A stretch of DNA of 64,000 nucleotides from Sphingobacteriales bacterium 50-39 (GCA_001898505.1 MKTZ01000001.1:186001-250000), one strand, 5' to 3'; shown: positions 33,371 through 42,655, counted from the stretch's first letter. The notes: generated by a model from the letters alone, not told the origin. Numbers and translations: made by a program.

Positions 33371-35205
33371 TATTCTACTGTTACGCTTTTGGCCAGGTTC
33401 CTGGGCTTGTCTACATCGTATCCCTTGGCCACGCCTATGTAATAGGCGAGCAGCTGTAAGGGAATGACGCTAAGCAGGGGGGCTACCAGCTCATCGGCCT
33501 CGGGTACGACCATGCAATCGTCGGACATTTTGCTGATGGTATTATCACCTTTGCTGATAACGGAGATGACCTTGCCTTTGCGTGCCTTGATCTCCTGGAT
33601 ATTGCTGACTATTTTTTCATAATAGGAGTCGCGGGTGGCTACGAAGACTACGGGGAGGTGTTCATCGACAAGGGCGATGGGACCATGTTTCATCTCTGCG
33701 GCGGGATAGCCTTCGGCATGGATATAAGAGATCTCTTTCAGCTTGAGGGCGCCTTCGAGCGCGATGGGGAAGTTGTAGCCACGGCCGAGGTAGAGGGCGT
33801 CTCCGGCGTCCTTGTATTTGTCGGCCAGTTTTTTTATGTTATCGCTCAGTTGGAGGGTTTCTTTTACCTTTTCGGGGATGGCGTGCAGCTCTTCGAGCAG
33901 GTGTATATAACGACCCTCGTCGATGGCGCCTTTTTCTTTGGCGATCTTGAGGGCGATCATAGTCAGGACGGTGAGCTGTGCGGTGAAGGCCTTGGTACTG
34001 GCCACGCCAATTTCGGGGCCGGCATGGGTATAGGCGCCTGCGTGCGAGATGCGTGCGATGGAGGAGCCTACGACATTGACCACGCCGAGGATAAAGGCTC
34101 CGTTCTCTTTGGCTTTTTCGATGGCAACGATGGTGTCGGCTGTCTCACCACTTTGGGAGATAGCGATGATGACATCGCCGGGGTGTACGACCGGATTGCG
34201 GTAACGGAATTCCGAGGCATATTCTACTTCCACGGGGATGCGGCAGAGCTCTTCAAATATATATTCGGCGATGAGCGCGGCGTGCCAGCTGGTGCCGCAT
34301 GCGATCATGATGATACGGGGTGCTTTTGTGAGCTTGTCGATATTGTTCTGGATCCCGGCCATGGTGATGGTGCCTTTTGTCACGTCCAGGCGGCCACGGA
34401 GACAGTCGAAGATGGTATCGGGCTGTTCGAATATTTCCTTGATCATGAAATGATCGTAACCTCCCTTTTCGATGGCGGCCAGCTCGAGGTCGAGCTTTTG
34501 GATGTAGGGGGTCAGTTTCTCGTTGCCGAGGTTCTTCAGGATCAGCTCATCGGCTTTGAGGATGGCGAGCTCGTAGTCGTTGACATACACGACTTCCTTT
34601 GTGTATTCGATGATGGGGGATGCGTCGGAGGCTAGAAAGTGTTCTCCTTTACCGATGCCGATGACCAGGGGGCTGCCTTTTCTTGCGGCGATGATGGTAT
34701 CGGGTTGTTCCCTGTCCAGCAGTATGATGACATAGGCGCCTACGACCCTGCGGAGAGCGATGCGGAGGGCTTCTTCGAGTCCGCAGTTGTTATTTTTTTG
34801 GATGTCTTCGATGAAATTGAGGAGCACTTCGGTGTCGGTGTCGCTCTTGAAGCTGTATCCTTTTTTGGTGAGCTCGCTTTTTAGCTGGGTATAATTTTCG
34901 ATGATGCCGTTGTGGATCATGGCGAGGCGGCCGCTGGCGGAGCTGTGGGGGTGAGCATTCCGATCGCTGGGTTCGCCGTGGGTGGCCCAGCGGGTGTGGC
35001 CCATGCCGGCGTGGGCGTGTACATCCTGTCCTACGAGGCTTTCTTCCAGCTCAGCCACCTTGCCTTTCTTTTTATGAACCCGGAGGTCCTTATTGAGCAG
35101 GGCGACGCCTGAGCTGTCATATCCGCGGTATTCCAGTCTTTTGAGTCCTTTGAGGATAATTGGGTAAGCTTCCCGAGGGCCGATATAAGCGACAATTCCA
35201 CACAT
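33370..35205 (-). CDS. glmS: Glutamine--fructose-6-phosphate aminotransferase
   Basis: It makes glucosamine-6-phosphate from fructose-6-phosphate and glutamine, opening the UDP-GlcNAc pathway. The start at 35205 places the nucleophile Cys directly after Met (MCGIVAYIG), as required after Met removal; the 11 upstream codons are not used. 611 residues, the usual length: an N-terminal class II glutamine amidotransferase domain (1-240) and two SIS domains (ISQSGETADT; the PAAEMKHGPIALVDE segment near the C-terminus). The last base overlaps DUF4954. No glmS ribozyme is seen upstream. Confidence 0.97.
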   Translation of the reverse strand: MCGIVAYIGPREAYPIILKGLKRLEYRGYDSSGVALLNKDLRVHKKKGKVAELEESLVGQDVHAHAGMGHTRWATHGEPSDRNAHPHSSASGRLAMIHNGIIENYTQLKSELTKKGYSFKSDTDTEVLLNFIEDIQKNNNCGLEEALRIALRRVVGAYVIILLDREQPDTIIAARKGSPLVIGIGKGEHFLASDASPIIEYTKEVVYVNDYELAILKADELILKNLGNEKLTPYIQKLDLELAAIEKGGYDHFMIKEIFEQPDTIFDCLRGRLDVTKGTITMAGIQNNIDKLTKAPRIIMIACGTSWHAALIAEYIFEELCRIPVEVEYASEFRYRNPVVHPGDVIIAISQSGETADTIVAIEKAKENGAFILGVVNVVGSSIARISHAGAYTHAGPEIGVASTKAFTAQLTVLTMIALKIAKEKGAIDEGRYIHLLEELHAIPEKVKETLQLSDNIKKLADKYKDAGDALYLGRGYNFPIALEGALKLKEISYIHAEGYPAAEMKHGPIALVDEHLPVVFVATRDSYYEKIVSNIQEIKARKGKVISVISKGDNTISKMSDDCMVVPEADELVAPLLSVIPLQLLAYYIGVAKGYDVDKPRNLAKSVTVE

Positions 35206-35235
35206 AGTTAAGATTTGTACGATCCAATAAACGGG

Positions 35236-35243
35236 CAAACATA
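35236..35243 (-). promoter_or_regulatory. -7 element of glmS-DUF4954 operon
   Basis: TATGTTTG on the minus strand matches TAnnTTTG, 30 bp upstream of the glmS start and just downstream of the terminator of the preceding gene. No clear -33 TTG. Confidence 0.45.
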
Positions 35244-35260
35244 GGAAATATTATAAAACG

Positions 35261-35288
35261 AAAAACCCGCAATGAGTTGCGGGTTTTT
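35261..35288 (-). terminator. Terminator of the Gly/Tyr-rich protein gene
   Basis: AAAAACCCGCAA pairs with TTGCGGGTTTTT around a TGAG loop. On the minus strand it lies 7 bp after the stop at 35296. The flanking A/T runs make it workable on both strands. Confidence 0.85.
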
Positions 35289-35295
35289 TGCAAAT

Positions 35296-35964
35296 CTATT
35301 TCCAGTAGCCGTCTATCCAGATCCAGCCATCACCGGTGTGTTTCCAGTGTGCTTTTATCCAAACCTTGTCCCGGGTGGGATAATTGCTGCGGGGGGACGA
35401 CAGGTTGGTACCTGGCTTGTAGGTCAGTGAATCGGGATTGACGGGGCGGCTGTAGTCGTAGTTATCGTCTGCGGGTTGTTGCTGGTTTGATGGTTGCCGT
35501 TGCTGATAATTGCGGTCTGAGTTGTTGTCGTTGTAGGGATCGTCTGGTGTGTTGTCGTCGTAATAACCGTTGTCTTGTTGTTGTACTACCACGGGTGGTT
35601 GCGCATATGCAACGGGCGGATAGCCGTAGGGGTAGTAATAAGGAGAGTATGGATAACCATAACCGTAGTAGCCGCCGTAGGGATAACCGAAGCCCAGGCC
35701 TATACCCAGTCCCAGTCCGAAGCCCCAACCACCGTAATAGGGGCGATAGCCGTAGCCGCCGTAATAGCCACCACGGTAACCACCATAGCCACCACGAAAG
35801 CCACCACCATAGCCACCTGCGACATGTCCACCTCCAAAACCGCCGCCTGCGTGAACGAGATGGCTTCCTCCACTATAATGTACGCCACGTTGGGCGGATG
35901 CAGTCGTTCCCATTGCTGTCAGCAGCAGGAGCAGGAATGGGGTTAATAGTTTTTTCGGGTTCAT
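35296..35964 (-). CDS. Gly/Tyr-rich exported protein
   Basis: From the ATG at 35964 (MNPKKLL) the product has 222 residues; an upstream frame start at 36039 is not followed by a signal peptide. A signal peptide (1-24, ending ASAQ) leads to a low-complexity segment of GGY, GGYGG and YPYGY repeats (about 30-125), a Gln/Asn/Asp-rich linker, and a C-terminal domain with two aromatic motifs (WIKAHWK, WIWIDGYWK) like the YXXGXW repeats of other Bacteroidota. The low-complexity part may form a flexible or self-associating region. Function unknown; likely periplasmic or surface. Confidence 0.8.
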   Translation of the reverse strand: MNPKKLLTPFLLLLLTAMGTTASAQRGVHYSGGSHLVHAGGGFGGGHVAGGYGGGFRGGYGGYRGGYYGGYGYRPYYGGWGFGLGLGIGLGFGYPYGGYYGYGYPYSPYYYPYGYPPVAYAQPPVVVQQQDNGYYDDNTPDDPYNDNNSDRNYQQRQPSNQQQPADDNYDYSRPVNPDSLTYKPGTNLSSPRSNYPTRDKVWIKAHWKHTGDGWIWIDGYWK

Positions 35965-36063
35965 AAATACTTGTTTTGTACGGTGGTTATTAGACCTTTT
36001 TAAACCCTGTTCGTTTAATAGGATGGCGGACTTTAACAAATTAGACTTTTTGTTAATCCGAGA

Positions 36064-38505
36064 CTATTTTAGCCAGGTCTCGAATAGTTTGTAAATCCTT
36101 TTGTACTCATCCGTCCAGCTGCTGGGCTCTACAAATCCATGATCTTCCATGGGATAGACCGCCAGTTCCCAATTGTCCTTATGCAGCTCGATCAGCCGTT
36201 GTGTAAGGCGTACGATGTCCTGGAAATGTACGTTCTCGTCGACCATGCCGTGACACATGAGCAAATGCCCCTTCAGGCCTTCTGCGAAATAGATGGGGGA
36301 GCTTCTGCGATAGGCCAGGCTGTCGTTAAAGGGCTCGTTCAGGATGGCGGAGGTGTAGCCATGGTTGTAGTGAGCCCAGTCCGTGACCGATCGGAGGCCG
36401 GCCCCCGCCGCAAAGACGTCGGGTTCAGTGAACAGGGCCATGAGGGTGATAAAGCCACCATAGGACCCGCCATAGAGGCCTATGTGCTTAGGGTCTACTC
36501 CTTCGTGTTCCACCAGGTATTTTACGCCGTCGACCTGGTCGGAAAGGTCCTTTCCTCCCATGTGGCGATAGATGGCGGTGCGCCAATCCCTGCCATAGCC
36601 GGCGCTGCCTCTGTAGTCGATGTCCAGGACGGTGTAGCCATTGTCGGCGAGGAGGTTATTGAACATAAACTCCCGGAAATAGTAGCTCCACCATTTATGG
36701 GCGTTCTGCAGATAGCCGGCGCCATGGACAAAAATGACCGCGGGGTGGGTAGCGGCAGGGGTAGCGGGGCGATAGATACGGGCATAGACCCTGGCCCCGT
36801 CCCGGGCCTGGAAGGTGATCAGGTCTGCGTCCCGCCAGGGATAGGCTTTATAGGCATTGCTCATGGCCATGTTGGTGACCTGTTGTGGCTGGCTGCCTGT
36901 CTTGTTGTCCTGGAGATAGAGTTCCCAGGGCCGATTGGTATAAGAGTAAAGGATGGCTAATTGCTTTTCATCCGGGGAGATGGTGACCAGGTTGCCGCCT
37001 GTCAGCGTGGTGATACGTTGCGCCTTTCCGCCTGTGACGGGCAGCTGATAGAACTGCTGTTCCCCGGGGCGTACTTCGTTGGTGGTGATAAAGAATCGCT
37101 TTTTATCCCTGGACAGGGAGGCCTCCAATATTTCGTAGGGGCCGCTGGTGAGGGCTGTCCGGGCGCCTGTGGTCACGTCGACTTTATAAAGATGGGAGTA
37201 GCCGGTGGCTTCGCTCTGGAACCAGAAATTGTTCTCGTCTATCCAGCCGGAGTTACCGCCATTGCCAAAGCCGCGGCTGATACCGGGGCCTCCAATCCAG
37301 GCTTCGTCCCGCTGTCTGTCCACGAGAGTGAGCTTGCCGGTGGCTCCGTCGAGGAGCATGAGCCAGCGGTCTTTGTTGTCCTGGGAGCGTATGTCCACGA
37401 TGGCGTGTGTGCCCTGTTCGGACCAGAGGGGGGTGCTGATGGTGACATTCCGCGGGGAATTTTTGGCTGGGCCATGACCGTGGGTGCTGTCGGAGAGACC
37501 TGCCGTGTTACGGGCCGGGTAATCTTTTACGTAGTCGGGCTGATCATTGATGCCGGGGAGCTGGTCTGTCAGGATGGTGATGACAGTGTCCTTGTCCCTA
37601 TCGTATACATAGGAGGTGGAGCTGCCAAGGGGCGCTCCTACTTTGGTCCTGCCGGGTATATCTTTTGTGAAGCCGCTCTCCGTTACGTAGGCGGGAACGA
37701 TGGTACTTCTCCCATCGCCGGCTCTTTTAGAAAGGCGCCAGGTAATGAACCGGCCATCGGGACTGATGGTGAGGCCGCCAAGCTGTTTGTCCTCGATGTA
37801 AACAGGTTTTAAAGGTTTGATCTCGCGGGCTTTTTCGATGGAGTCGGCCTGATCCTTTTTCTTTTTACGGCTGCGGAGAACGTCGAACAGTTCCAGTTGA
37901 TTCTGTTGCAGCCATCGTTCCTGCCGGGAGAGATTATCCTTTTTCTCGTCGGGGGGAGCGGCTGTGTGCTGGAAGTTGGTCAGCTGTATGGTCTCGCCGG
38001 TGGCTATTTCCCAGGAAAAAAGATTGCCATTGCGGTTGTATACGACACGGCTGCCGAGGAAGGAAAAGACGGGGTTTGATTCAGGATCGACTGTGCGGGT
38101 CACTCTTTTTTCTTTGCCCGTCCTTGTATCTATTAAGAAGATGTCCCCATCCCGGGTGAAGACGCCGGCGGTGTGGGTACTGTTATAGGAGACGTTGCCT
38201 TCGTTGACAATGGATTGCAGGAGGGAGTAGGGGGCTTTTTGAGGGTGGCGATCTTCCCGGGTGATGTAATAAAGACTGTCATCGGGAGCTTTGTCGGGAT
38301 TCCATTTGAAGAAAAGATATTTTCCGTCCGCGCTCCAGAAGGGGTCGGAAGGGGAGGAGCCTATCCATTTAGGGTCCTGCATGATCTTTTCGACAGTGAG
38401 CTTTTCTGTAGTAGTAGTCTGACTATGGCCTGCATGGGGCAGGGACAACAGCAGTGAGCAGAGGAGGGTGGTGGTTACTCCCCTGGTGAACATGTGTGAT
38501 TGCAT
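36064..38505 (-). CDS. Dipeptidyl-peptidase IV-like S9 peptidase
   Basis: 813 residues: signal peptide (about 1-29, SHSQ), an N-terminal eight-bladed beta-propeller-like region and a C-terminal alpha/beta-hydrolase. The catalytic triad is Ser681 (GGSYGGF), Asp756 (HGMVDENV) and His789 (MEDHGF). It would remove dipeptides from peptides in the periplasm. A family hallmark, the Glu pair of true DPP-IV, was not located. It starts 15 bp after the mgtE stop on the same strand, which suggests cotranscription with no obvious functional link. Confidence 0.93.
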   Translation of the reverse strand: MQSHMFTRGVTTTLLCSLLLSLPHAGHSQTTTTEKLTVEKIMQDPKWIGSSPSDPFWSADGKYLFFKWNPDKAPDDSLYYITREDRHPQKAPYSLLQSIVNEGNVSYNSTHTAGVFTRDGDIFLIDTRTGKEKRVTRTVDPESNPVFSFLGSRVVYNRNGNLFSWEIATGETIQLTNFQHTAAPPDEKKDNLSRQERWLQQNQLELFDVLRSRKKKKDQADSIEKAREIKPLKPVYIEDKQLGGLTISPDGRFITWRLSKRAGDGRSTIVPAYVTESGFTKDIPGRTKVGAPLGSSTSYVYDRDKDTVITILTDQLPGINDQPDYVKDYPARNTAGLSDSTHGHGPAKNSPRNVTISTPLWSEQGTHAIVDIRSQDNKDRWLMLLDGATGKLTLVDRQRDEAWIGGPGISRGFGNGGNSGWIDENNFWFQSEATGYSHLYKVDVTTGARTALTSGPYEILEASLSRDKKRFFITTNEVRPGEQQFYQLPVTGGKAQRITTLTGGNLVTISPDEKQLAILYSYTNRPWELYLQDNKTGSQPQQVTNMAMSNAYKAYPWRDADLITFQARDGARVYARIYRPATPAATHPAVIFVHGAGYLQNAHKWWSYYFREFMFNNLLADNGYTVLDIDYRGSAGYGRDWRTAIYRHMGGKDLSDQVDGVKYLVEHEGVDPKHIGLYGGSYGGFITLMALFTEPDVFAAGAGLRSVTDWAHYNHGYTSAILNEPFNDSLAYRRSSPIYFAEGLKGHLLMCHGMVDENVHFQDIVRLTQRLIELHKDNWELAVYPMEDHGFVEPSSWTDEYKRIYKLFETWLK

Positions 38506-38520
38506 ATGGTATATGTAGTA

Positions 38521-39909
38521 TTATAATAAAATTCCGCGCATGATCAGGAAAGCCACCGAGAAATAGATGACGAGGCCTGTGACGTCCACGAGGGTAGCAA
38601 CAAAGGGGGCGGAAGAGGTGGCGGGGTCGGCTCCGAACTTCTTTAATACGATGGGGAGCATGCTGCCGGCGATGGTGCCCCAGAGCACTACTCCTACGAG
38701 CGAGAACCCAACGGTGCTGGCTATCAGCAGGGAATGGTCGCCATAGGTGTGGAATATCTGATTCCACAGCATAACCCGGGTAAAACCGATGATGCCCAAT
38801 ACTGCTCCCAGCATGAGGCCGGAAAGGATCTCTCTGCGGATGACGATCCACCAGTCGGCGATGGTGATCTCCCCGAGGGCCATGGCCTGGATGATGAGGG
38901 TGGAGGCCTGGGAGCCGCTGTTGCCGCCGCTGGAAATGATGAGGGGTACGAAGAGGGCCAGTACTACTGCCTTGGCAATCTCATCCTCGAAATAACCCAT
39001 GGCGGTGGCGGTGAGCATTTCGCTAAGAAAGAGAACGACCAGCCAGACGATGCGTTTTTTAAATAGCTTTACCAGCGGGATCTCGAGGTAGGGTTCGTCG
39101 AGGGCTTCGGTACCACCGATCTTTTGAATATCCTCAGTGAATTCTTCTTGTGCGACCCAGAGTACGTCGTCGATGGTGACGATGCCGAGGAGGACATTGT
39201 TGTTGTCGAGTACGGGAAGGGCCACGCGGTTGTTCATTTTAAATGCTTCGCTGGCTTTCTCCTGATCGTCGTTGACATTGAGGGCTATGTATCTGTTGTC
39301 GATGACGTCCTCGATCCTTTTGTCCGGATTGGCCAGGATGATCTCCCTGATCCGGATGTCATCGATGAAGATGCCTTTATCATCCACCACATAGATGACG
39401 TCGATGGTTTCGCTGTCCTTCCCTACCTCGCGGATGTGTTCGATGACCTCCCGGATGGTCCAATCCTTGTGTACGGCGATGTAGTCGGGGGTCATAAGGC
39501 GCCCCACGCTGCTTTCGGGATAGCCGAGAAGGGATAAGGTTATCTTTCTTTCTTCGGGGTCGAGCGTCTTGATAAGCTCTTTTACCACCTCGCTGGGAAG
39601 CTCTTCGAGGAAGGCGGTGCGGTCATCGGCGGAGAGGTCATTCAGCAGCTCGGCTGTTTTGAAGGCGGGCAGCTCCTGTATGATCCTTTTTTGGGTGGGC
39701 GTGTCGAGGATCTTGAAGGCACTGGCGGCCCGATGGGTGCTCATATTGGCGATGATCTGCGACTCATAGTCGGGAAATTCGTATATCAGCTCAGCGATGT
39801 CGCTGATGTTCTGATTGTTCAGAAATTCCCTGATCTGCAAGACGTCCTCGGACTGGATCATCGTCTGAAACTGGTCATTGGTATTATCGTGCTCTTGATC
39901 TACGGACAT
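38521..39909 (-). CDS. mgtE: Magnesium transporter MgtE
   Basis: 462 residues from the ATG at 39909 (MSVDQEH). The order is that of MgtE: an N-terminal superhelical domain (about 15-140), two CBS domains (about 140-265, with DYIAVHKDWTIREV and the second repeat at NRVALPVLDNN), a connecting helix, and five transmembrane helices in the last 180 residues, with GGNSGSQ, the conserved pore motif. It passes Mg2+ and is closed by Mg2+ bound to the cytoplasmic domains. The -7 promoter element ends only 6 bp before the ATG. Confidence 0.96.
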   Translation of the reverse strand: MSVDQEHDNTNDQFQTMIQSEDVLQIREFLNNQNISDIAELIYEFPDYESQIIANMSTHRAASAFKILDTPTQKRIIQELPAFKTAELLNDLSADDRTAFLEELPSEVVKELIKTLDPEERKITLSLLGYPESSVGRLMTPDYIAVHKDWTIREVIEHIREVGKDSETIDVIYVVDDKGIFIDDIRIREIILANPDKRIEDVIDNRYIALNVNDDQEKASEAFKMNNRVALPVLDNNNVLLGIVTIDDVLWVAQEEFTEDIQKIGGTEALDEPYLEIPLVKLFKKRIVWLVVLFLSEMLTATAMGYFEDEIAKAVVLALFVPLIISSGGNSGSQASTLIIQAMALGEITIADWWIVIRREILSGLMLGAVLGIIGFTRVMLWNQIFHTYGDHSLLIASTVGFSLVGVVLWGTIAGSMLPIVLKKFGADPATSSAPFVATLVDVTGLVIYFSVAFLIMRGILL

Positions 39910-39915
39910 GCGCCC

Positions 39916-39923
39916 CAAACCTA
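39916..39923 (-). promoter_or_regulatory. -7 element of mgtE
   Basis: TAGGTTTG (minus strand) matches TAnnTTTG and is separated from the mgtE ATG by GGGCGC only. A TTG is not found at -33. The mRNA would be leaderless. Confidence 0.45.
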
Positions 39924-39968
39924 CGGTAAAAAACGGTAACTTGTCCCGTCAAAAAAAGAGTTTTCCGG

Positions 39969-40355
39969 ATGATCCTACCAACGCTAGTGATAGCGCCTAC
40001 CGGCGAGAAGGGCAGGGGAATATTTACTACGGAGGATATTGAAAAGGGGACGATCGTCGAGGTCGCCCCTGTCATTGTTATGACCCGGGAGGAGAGAAAG
40101 TTACTGGACCAAACGCTCTTGCACGACTACATATTCGAATGGGGGCGGGACCCGAAGGGCTGTTGTATGGCGCTGGGTTATGTTCCTATCTACAACCATT
40201 CGTATCGCAGTAATTGTGAATATGAGATGGATTATGAGGAGGGGTTGATAACTGTCAAGGCGGTACGTTTTATAAAGGCGGGAGAGGAGCTTTCTATCAA
40301 TTACAATGGGGATTGGAATAATGAGACGCCTGTATGGTTTGATGTAAAAAAGTGA
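39969..40355 (+). CDS. SET-domain protein
   Basis: 128 residues forming a compact SET domain. Characteristic parts are GRGIFTTEDIEKGT (15-28), NHSYRSNCEYE (76-86), which holds the cofactor-site NHS, and GEELSINYNG (105-114) with the catalytic Tyr112. The post-SET cysteines are absent. Single-domain bacterial SET proteins of this kind are predicted lysine methyltransferases that use SAM; the target is unknown. The gene diverges from mgtE and its stop codon lies inside a hairpin shared with the convergent gene. Confidence 0.9.
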   Translation: MILPTLVIAPTGEKGRGIFTTEDIEKGTIVEVAPVIVMTREERKLLDQTLLHDYIFEWGRDPKGCCMALGYVPIYNHSYRSNCEYEMDYEEGLITVKAVRFIKAGEELSINYNGDWNNETPVWFDVKK

Positions 40356-40376
40356 GATGCCCGACGGGCATCTCAC
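40352..40376. terminator. Bidirectional hairpin between convergent genes
   Basis: GTGAGATGCCC pairs perfectly with GGGCATCTCAC around GAC. It contains the stop codons of both the SET gene (40353-40355) and the minus-strand barrel gene (40373-40375). An A-run precedes it (AAAAAA), which serves as T-run for the minus strand only. Confidence 0.7.
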
Positions 40377-41968
40377 GGATGTCTTTTGCGGCTGATGACG
40401 GGGGTATAGCGTATGGCGAAATTGATGCCTACGCTGTTCATCCGGACCTTACCAAAGCCCATGTCACCGGTGGGCAATTTCATATACGGGGCTATCAGCA
40501 CGTAGACGCCGCTGGTGCTGATCCTTGTCTCGACACCCATGGACAGATTGACGGAGGAGAAGAGCCCATTTGGTGTATTTGAATATTGGAATTTGCGGCA
40601 TGCCTCACTTCCAAAGAAGTCATAATAATAGTTACAGTTTTCTTTTCCAAACAGGTAGGAGGAGACGCCGGCGCTGGCGAAGAAACTGGTATAACCTGTC
40701 ACGCTGAAGTCATAACGTATGTTGATGGGTATCTCCAGCATATTCATGGTGCCTTTTACAAAGTCCACCGGCTTCATACCATTCTGTCTATAGTAATCGT
40801 AAGGTACATGGTAGTCCATGCCCCGGGCGGTATAATTCCTTTTGGAGAAGAGGACGCCTGTGCCCACGTGCAATTTATCAAGGATCTCATAGTCGAGGGT
40901 GAGGCCGAAGGTGCTTCCTGGCCGATCGCCTGCCAGGGCGTTGACGGATGTGAAATCGGGTGCGAACAGGAGTCCTATGCCGAAGGCCCGGTTGATACGG
41001 AGGGCGGGGCCTGAATTTTGGGCCTGGTCCTTCTGGTTCCGGGCGGCGTATGCCCGCAGGGCGGAGTCTGCATGCAGGGTGAGGTCGCTGGTCCTGGGGT
41101 GGCTGCGCAGGGAGAATGGGTGTTGGATAAAGACACGTTCCGGATCGGATGATTTGTCGGAGGGGGCCTGTGTCAGCCGGCCTGTGTGATCTCGCAGGGG
41201 TTGGTCCTTCAGTGCTTGATCCTGCAGGGATGTCCGGTCGCTGGTTGTGTGGTCGCCTGGCGCCTGGCCGGCTGCGGCCTGGTCGACTGTCTGGTGGCCG
41301 GTGTTGCCGGAGGATCTATTGCCTTTGCCGGATGTCTTGTTGTTGCCGGGATATTTGCGTGAACCGTGGTTGGTCAGACCGGAGGCTGTGCGGTTGGCGC
41401 CGGAGACATCGTCATTAAGTCCTGAGGATAGGTGGTCCTGTCCGGGGGCTGTATGGCCGGGTCCGGTGGCCGTATGGTCAGTCCGGGAATTATTTGCTAG
41501 TCCTGAAGCCGTGTGATCGCCGGCCGCCGGAAACGTATTGTTAGGGCGGGGGTGTTCCAGTCCAGCATCAGAGAGGCTGTCCCCGCCGGGGTAGAGTGTA
41601 GAAGTAGATTTATCGCTATACGCAGGGTTTTTGAGTGATGAATCGGAGGCTGTACCCGGCAGCGTCTGCTGCGGGGTTTTTACGACTGTCAAAGGGGGGC
41701 TGCCGGAGGACTCTGTCTTGCGTCCTTTGGCTTTGACAAAATAATAGGTGACCCCTACGACGAGAAGGAGTACCGGGGCATATTGAAAAGGTAAGCGCCG
41801 GAAGCCGCGCAGTCCGCGGGACATATCCGGGCCAGCCCTGCCCAATTCCTTATCCAGGTGCAGTTCCAACCTCTCCCATGACTGGGGACCCAGCGGGTCG
41901 CCAGGGTCATGCTGGCTGGCAGCTTCCCGGCTCAGGCGGTCCAATTCATTATCGGATAGGTTCAACAT
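40373..41968 (-). CDS. TM-linker-barrel protein coupled to an ECF sigma factor
   Basis: 531 residues with three parts. Residues 1-60 are polar, start like an anti-sigma/sensor domain (LSDNELDRLSREAA) and are probably cytoplasmic. One helix at about 62-78 crosses the membrane. A long hydrophilic linker (about 80-300) is full of degenerate repeats such as DHTASGL, GHTAPGQ and RTASGL. The last 200 residues look like an outer-membrane beta-barrel (FGIGLLFAPDF, SVNLSMGVETRI, FAIRYTPVI). If so, one chain spans both membranes and the periplasm. The ORF overlaps the sigma gene by 20 bp, so the two are coupled. Confidence 0.8.
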   Translation of the reverse strand: MLNLSDNELDRLSREAASQHDPGDPLGPQSWERLELHLDKELGRAGPDMSRGLRGFRRLPFQYAPVLLLVVGVTYYFVKAKGRKTESSGSPPLTVVKTPQQTLPGTASDSSLKNPAYSDKSTSTLYPGGDSLSDAGLEHPRPNNTFPAAGDHTASGLANNSRTDHTATGPGHTAPGQDHLSSGLNDDVSGANRTASGLTNHGSRKYPGNNKTSGKGNRSSGNTGHQTVDQAAAGQAPGDHTTSDRTSLQDQALKDQPLRDHTGRLTQAPSDKSSDPERVFIQHPFSLRSHPRTSDLTLHADSALRAYAARNQKDQAQNSGPALRINRAFGIGLLFAPDFTSVNALAGDRPGSTFGLTLDYEILDKLHVGTGVLFSKRNYTARGMDYHVPYDYYRQNGMKPVDFVKGTMNMLEIPINIRYDFSVTGYTSFFASAGVSSYLFGKENCNYYYDFFGSEACRKFQYSNTPNGLFSSVNLSMGVETRISTSGVYVLIAPYMKLPTGDMGFGKVRMNSVGINFAIRYTPVISRKRHP

Positions 41969-42542
41969 ATGCTTTATGGTCTGTTTTTTTGGTGAGTATT
42001 TTTCGTAGGTTTTCTCTTGCTTTTGAAAGGTTAGATTTGGAAGATCCGACGGAAATACCCAGCTGGCTGGCTATTTCTTCATGCGTCAGTCCTTCTATGA
42101 CGAACAGGTTAAATACGGTGCGGTAAGCTGGGGACAGGAGGCGGATGGCTTCGATGATCTCTTTGTAGGACAATATGTCGAGGCCTGATTCCTGCCTGTC
42201 GGCAATGTTCTCCGTGTCTTCGGACAGCATCTGTCCATTGATGTAGGATGCGTTCTTTCGATAGTGGTCGATGCAGGTGTTGACGAGGATGCGTTTGAAC
42301 CAGCCTTTGAGGGAAGCCAGGATATCCGTATGGCGTGATTCCTCAAATTGATGGATGTTCTTGAAAAGTTTGATGAAGCCCTCATTCATGATCTCTTCTA
42401 CTTGTTCAAGGTTGTTTTGGTAACGATAGCATATTTTCATAGCGTAGTCCTTGAGCATCGTATAAAGCTCTTTTTGGCTGGTCCTGTCATTAGACCTGCA
42501 GCCCTCAATCAAAGCGAGTATTTGCGAGTTCGATTCGATCAA
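41949..42542 (-). CDS. ECF-type RNA polymerase sigma-70 factor
   Basis: 197 residues starting at a TTG (no ATG is available in the first 28 codons). Region 2 is at about 25-95 (ICYRYQNNLEQVEEIMNEGF, WFKRILVNTCIDHYRK) and region 4 at about 130-185 (LSPAYRTVFNLFVIEGLTHEEIA, SQLGISVGSSKSNLSKAREN). It directs RNA polymerase to a small regulon. Its 3' end overlaps by 20 bp the gene for a protein with cytoplasmic, membrane and barrel-like parts, which is the likely partner that controls it. The overlap and order (sigma first) match other Bacteroidota sigma/anti-sigma pairs. Confidence 0.92.
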   Translation of the reverse strand: MIESNSQILALIEGCRSNDRTSQKELYTMLKDYAMKICYRYQNNLEQVEEIMNEGFIKLFKNIHQFEESRHTDILASLKGWFKRILVNTCIDHYRKNASYINGQMLSEDTENIADRQESGLDILSYKEIIEAIRLLSPAYRTVFNLFVIEGLTHEEIASQLGISVGSSKSNLSKARENLRKILTKKTDHKAYVEPIR

Positions 42543-42655
42543 AATTGATGTGTAGCTTAAGTGGTGAGCGTCCTGTTTGATTAAACGCGCAAACTACCTG
42601 TATCCACTAAAAAGTTACGATAATGAAATGTTAATGGTTGCTTCGGCCGGTAAAG

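Noticed and set aside
36139-37812. Two long plus-strand ORFs opposite the DPP-IV-like gene
   Set aside because: They are antisense shadows of a clear S9 peptidase with its catalytic triad.
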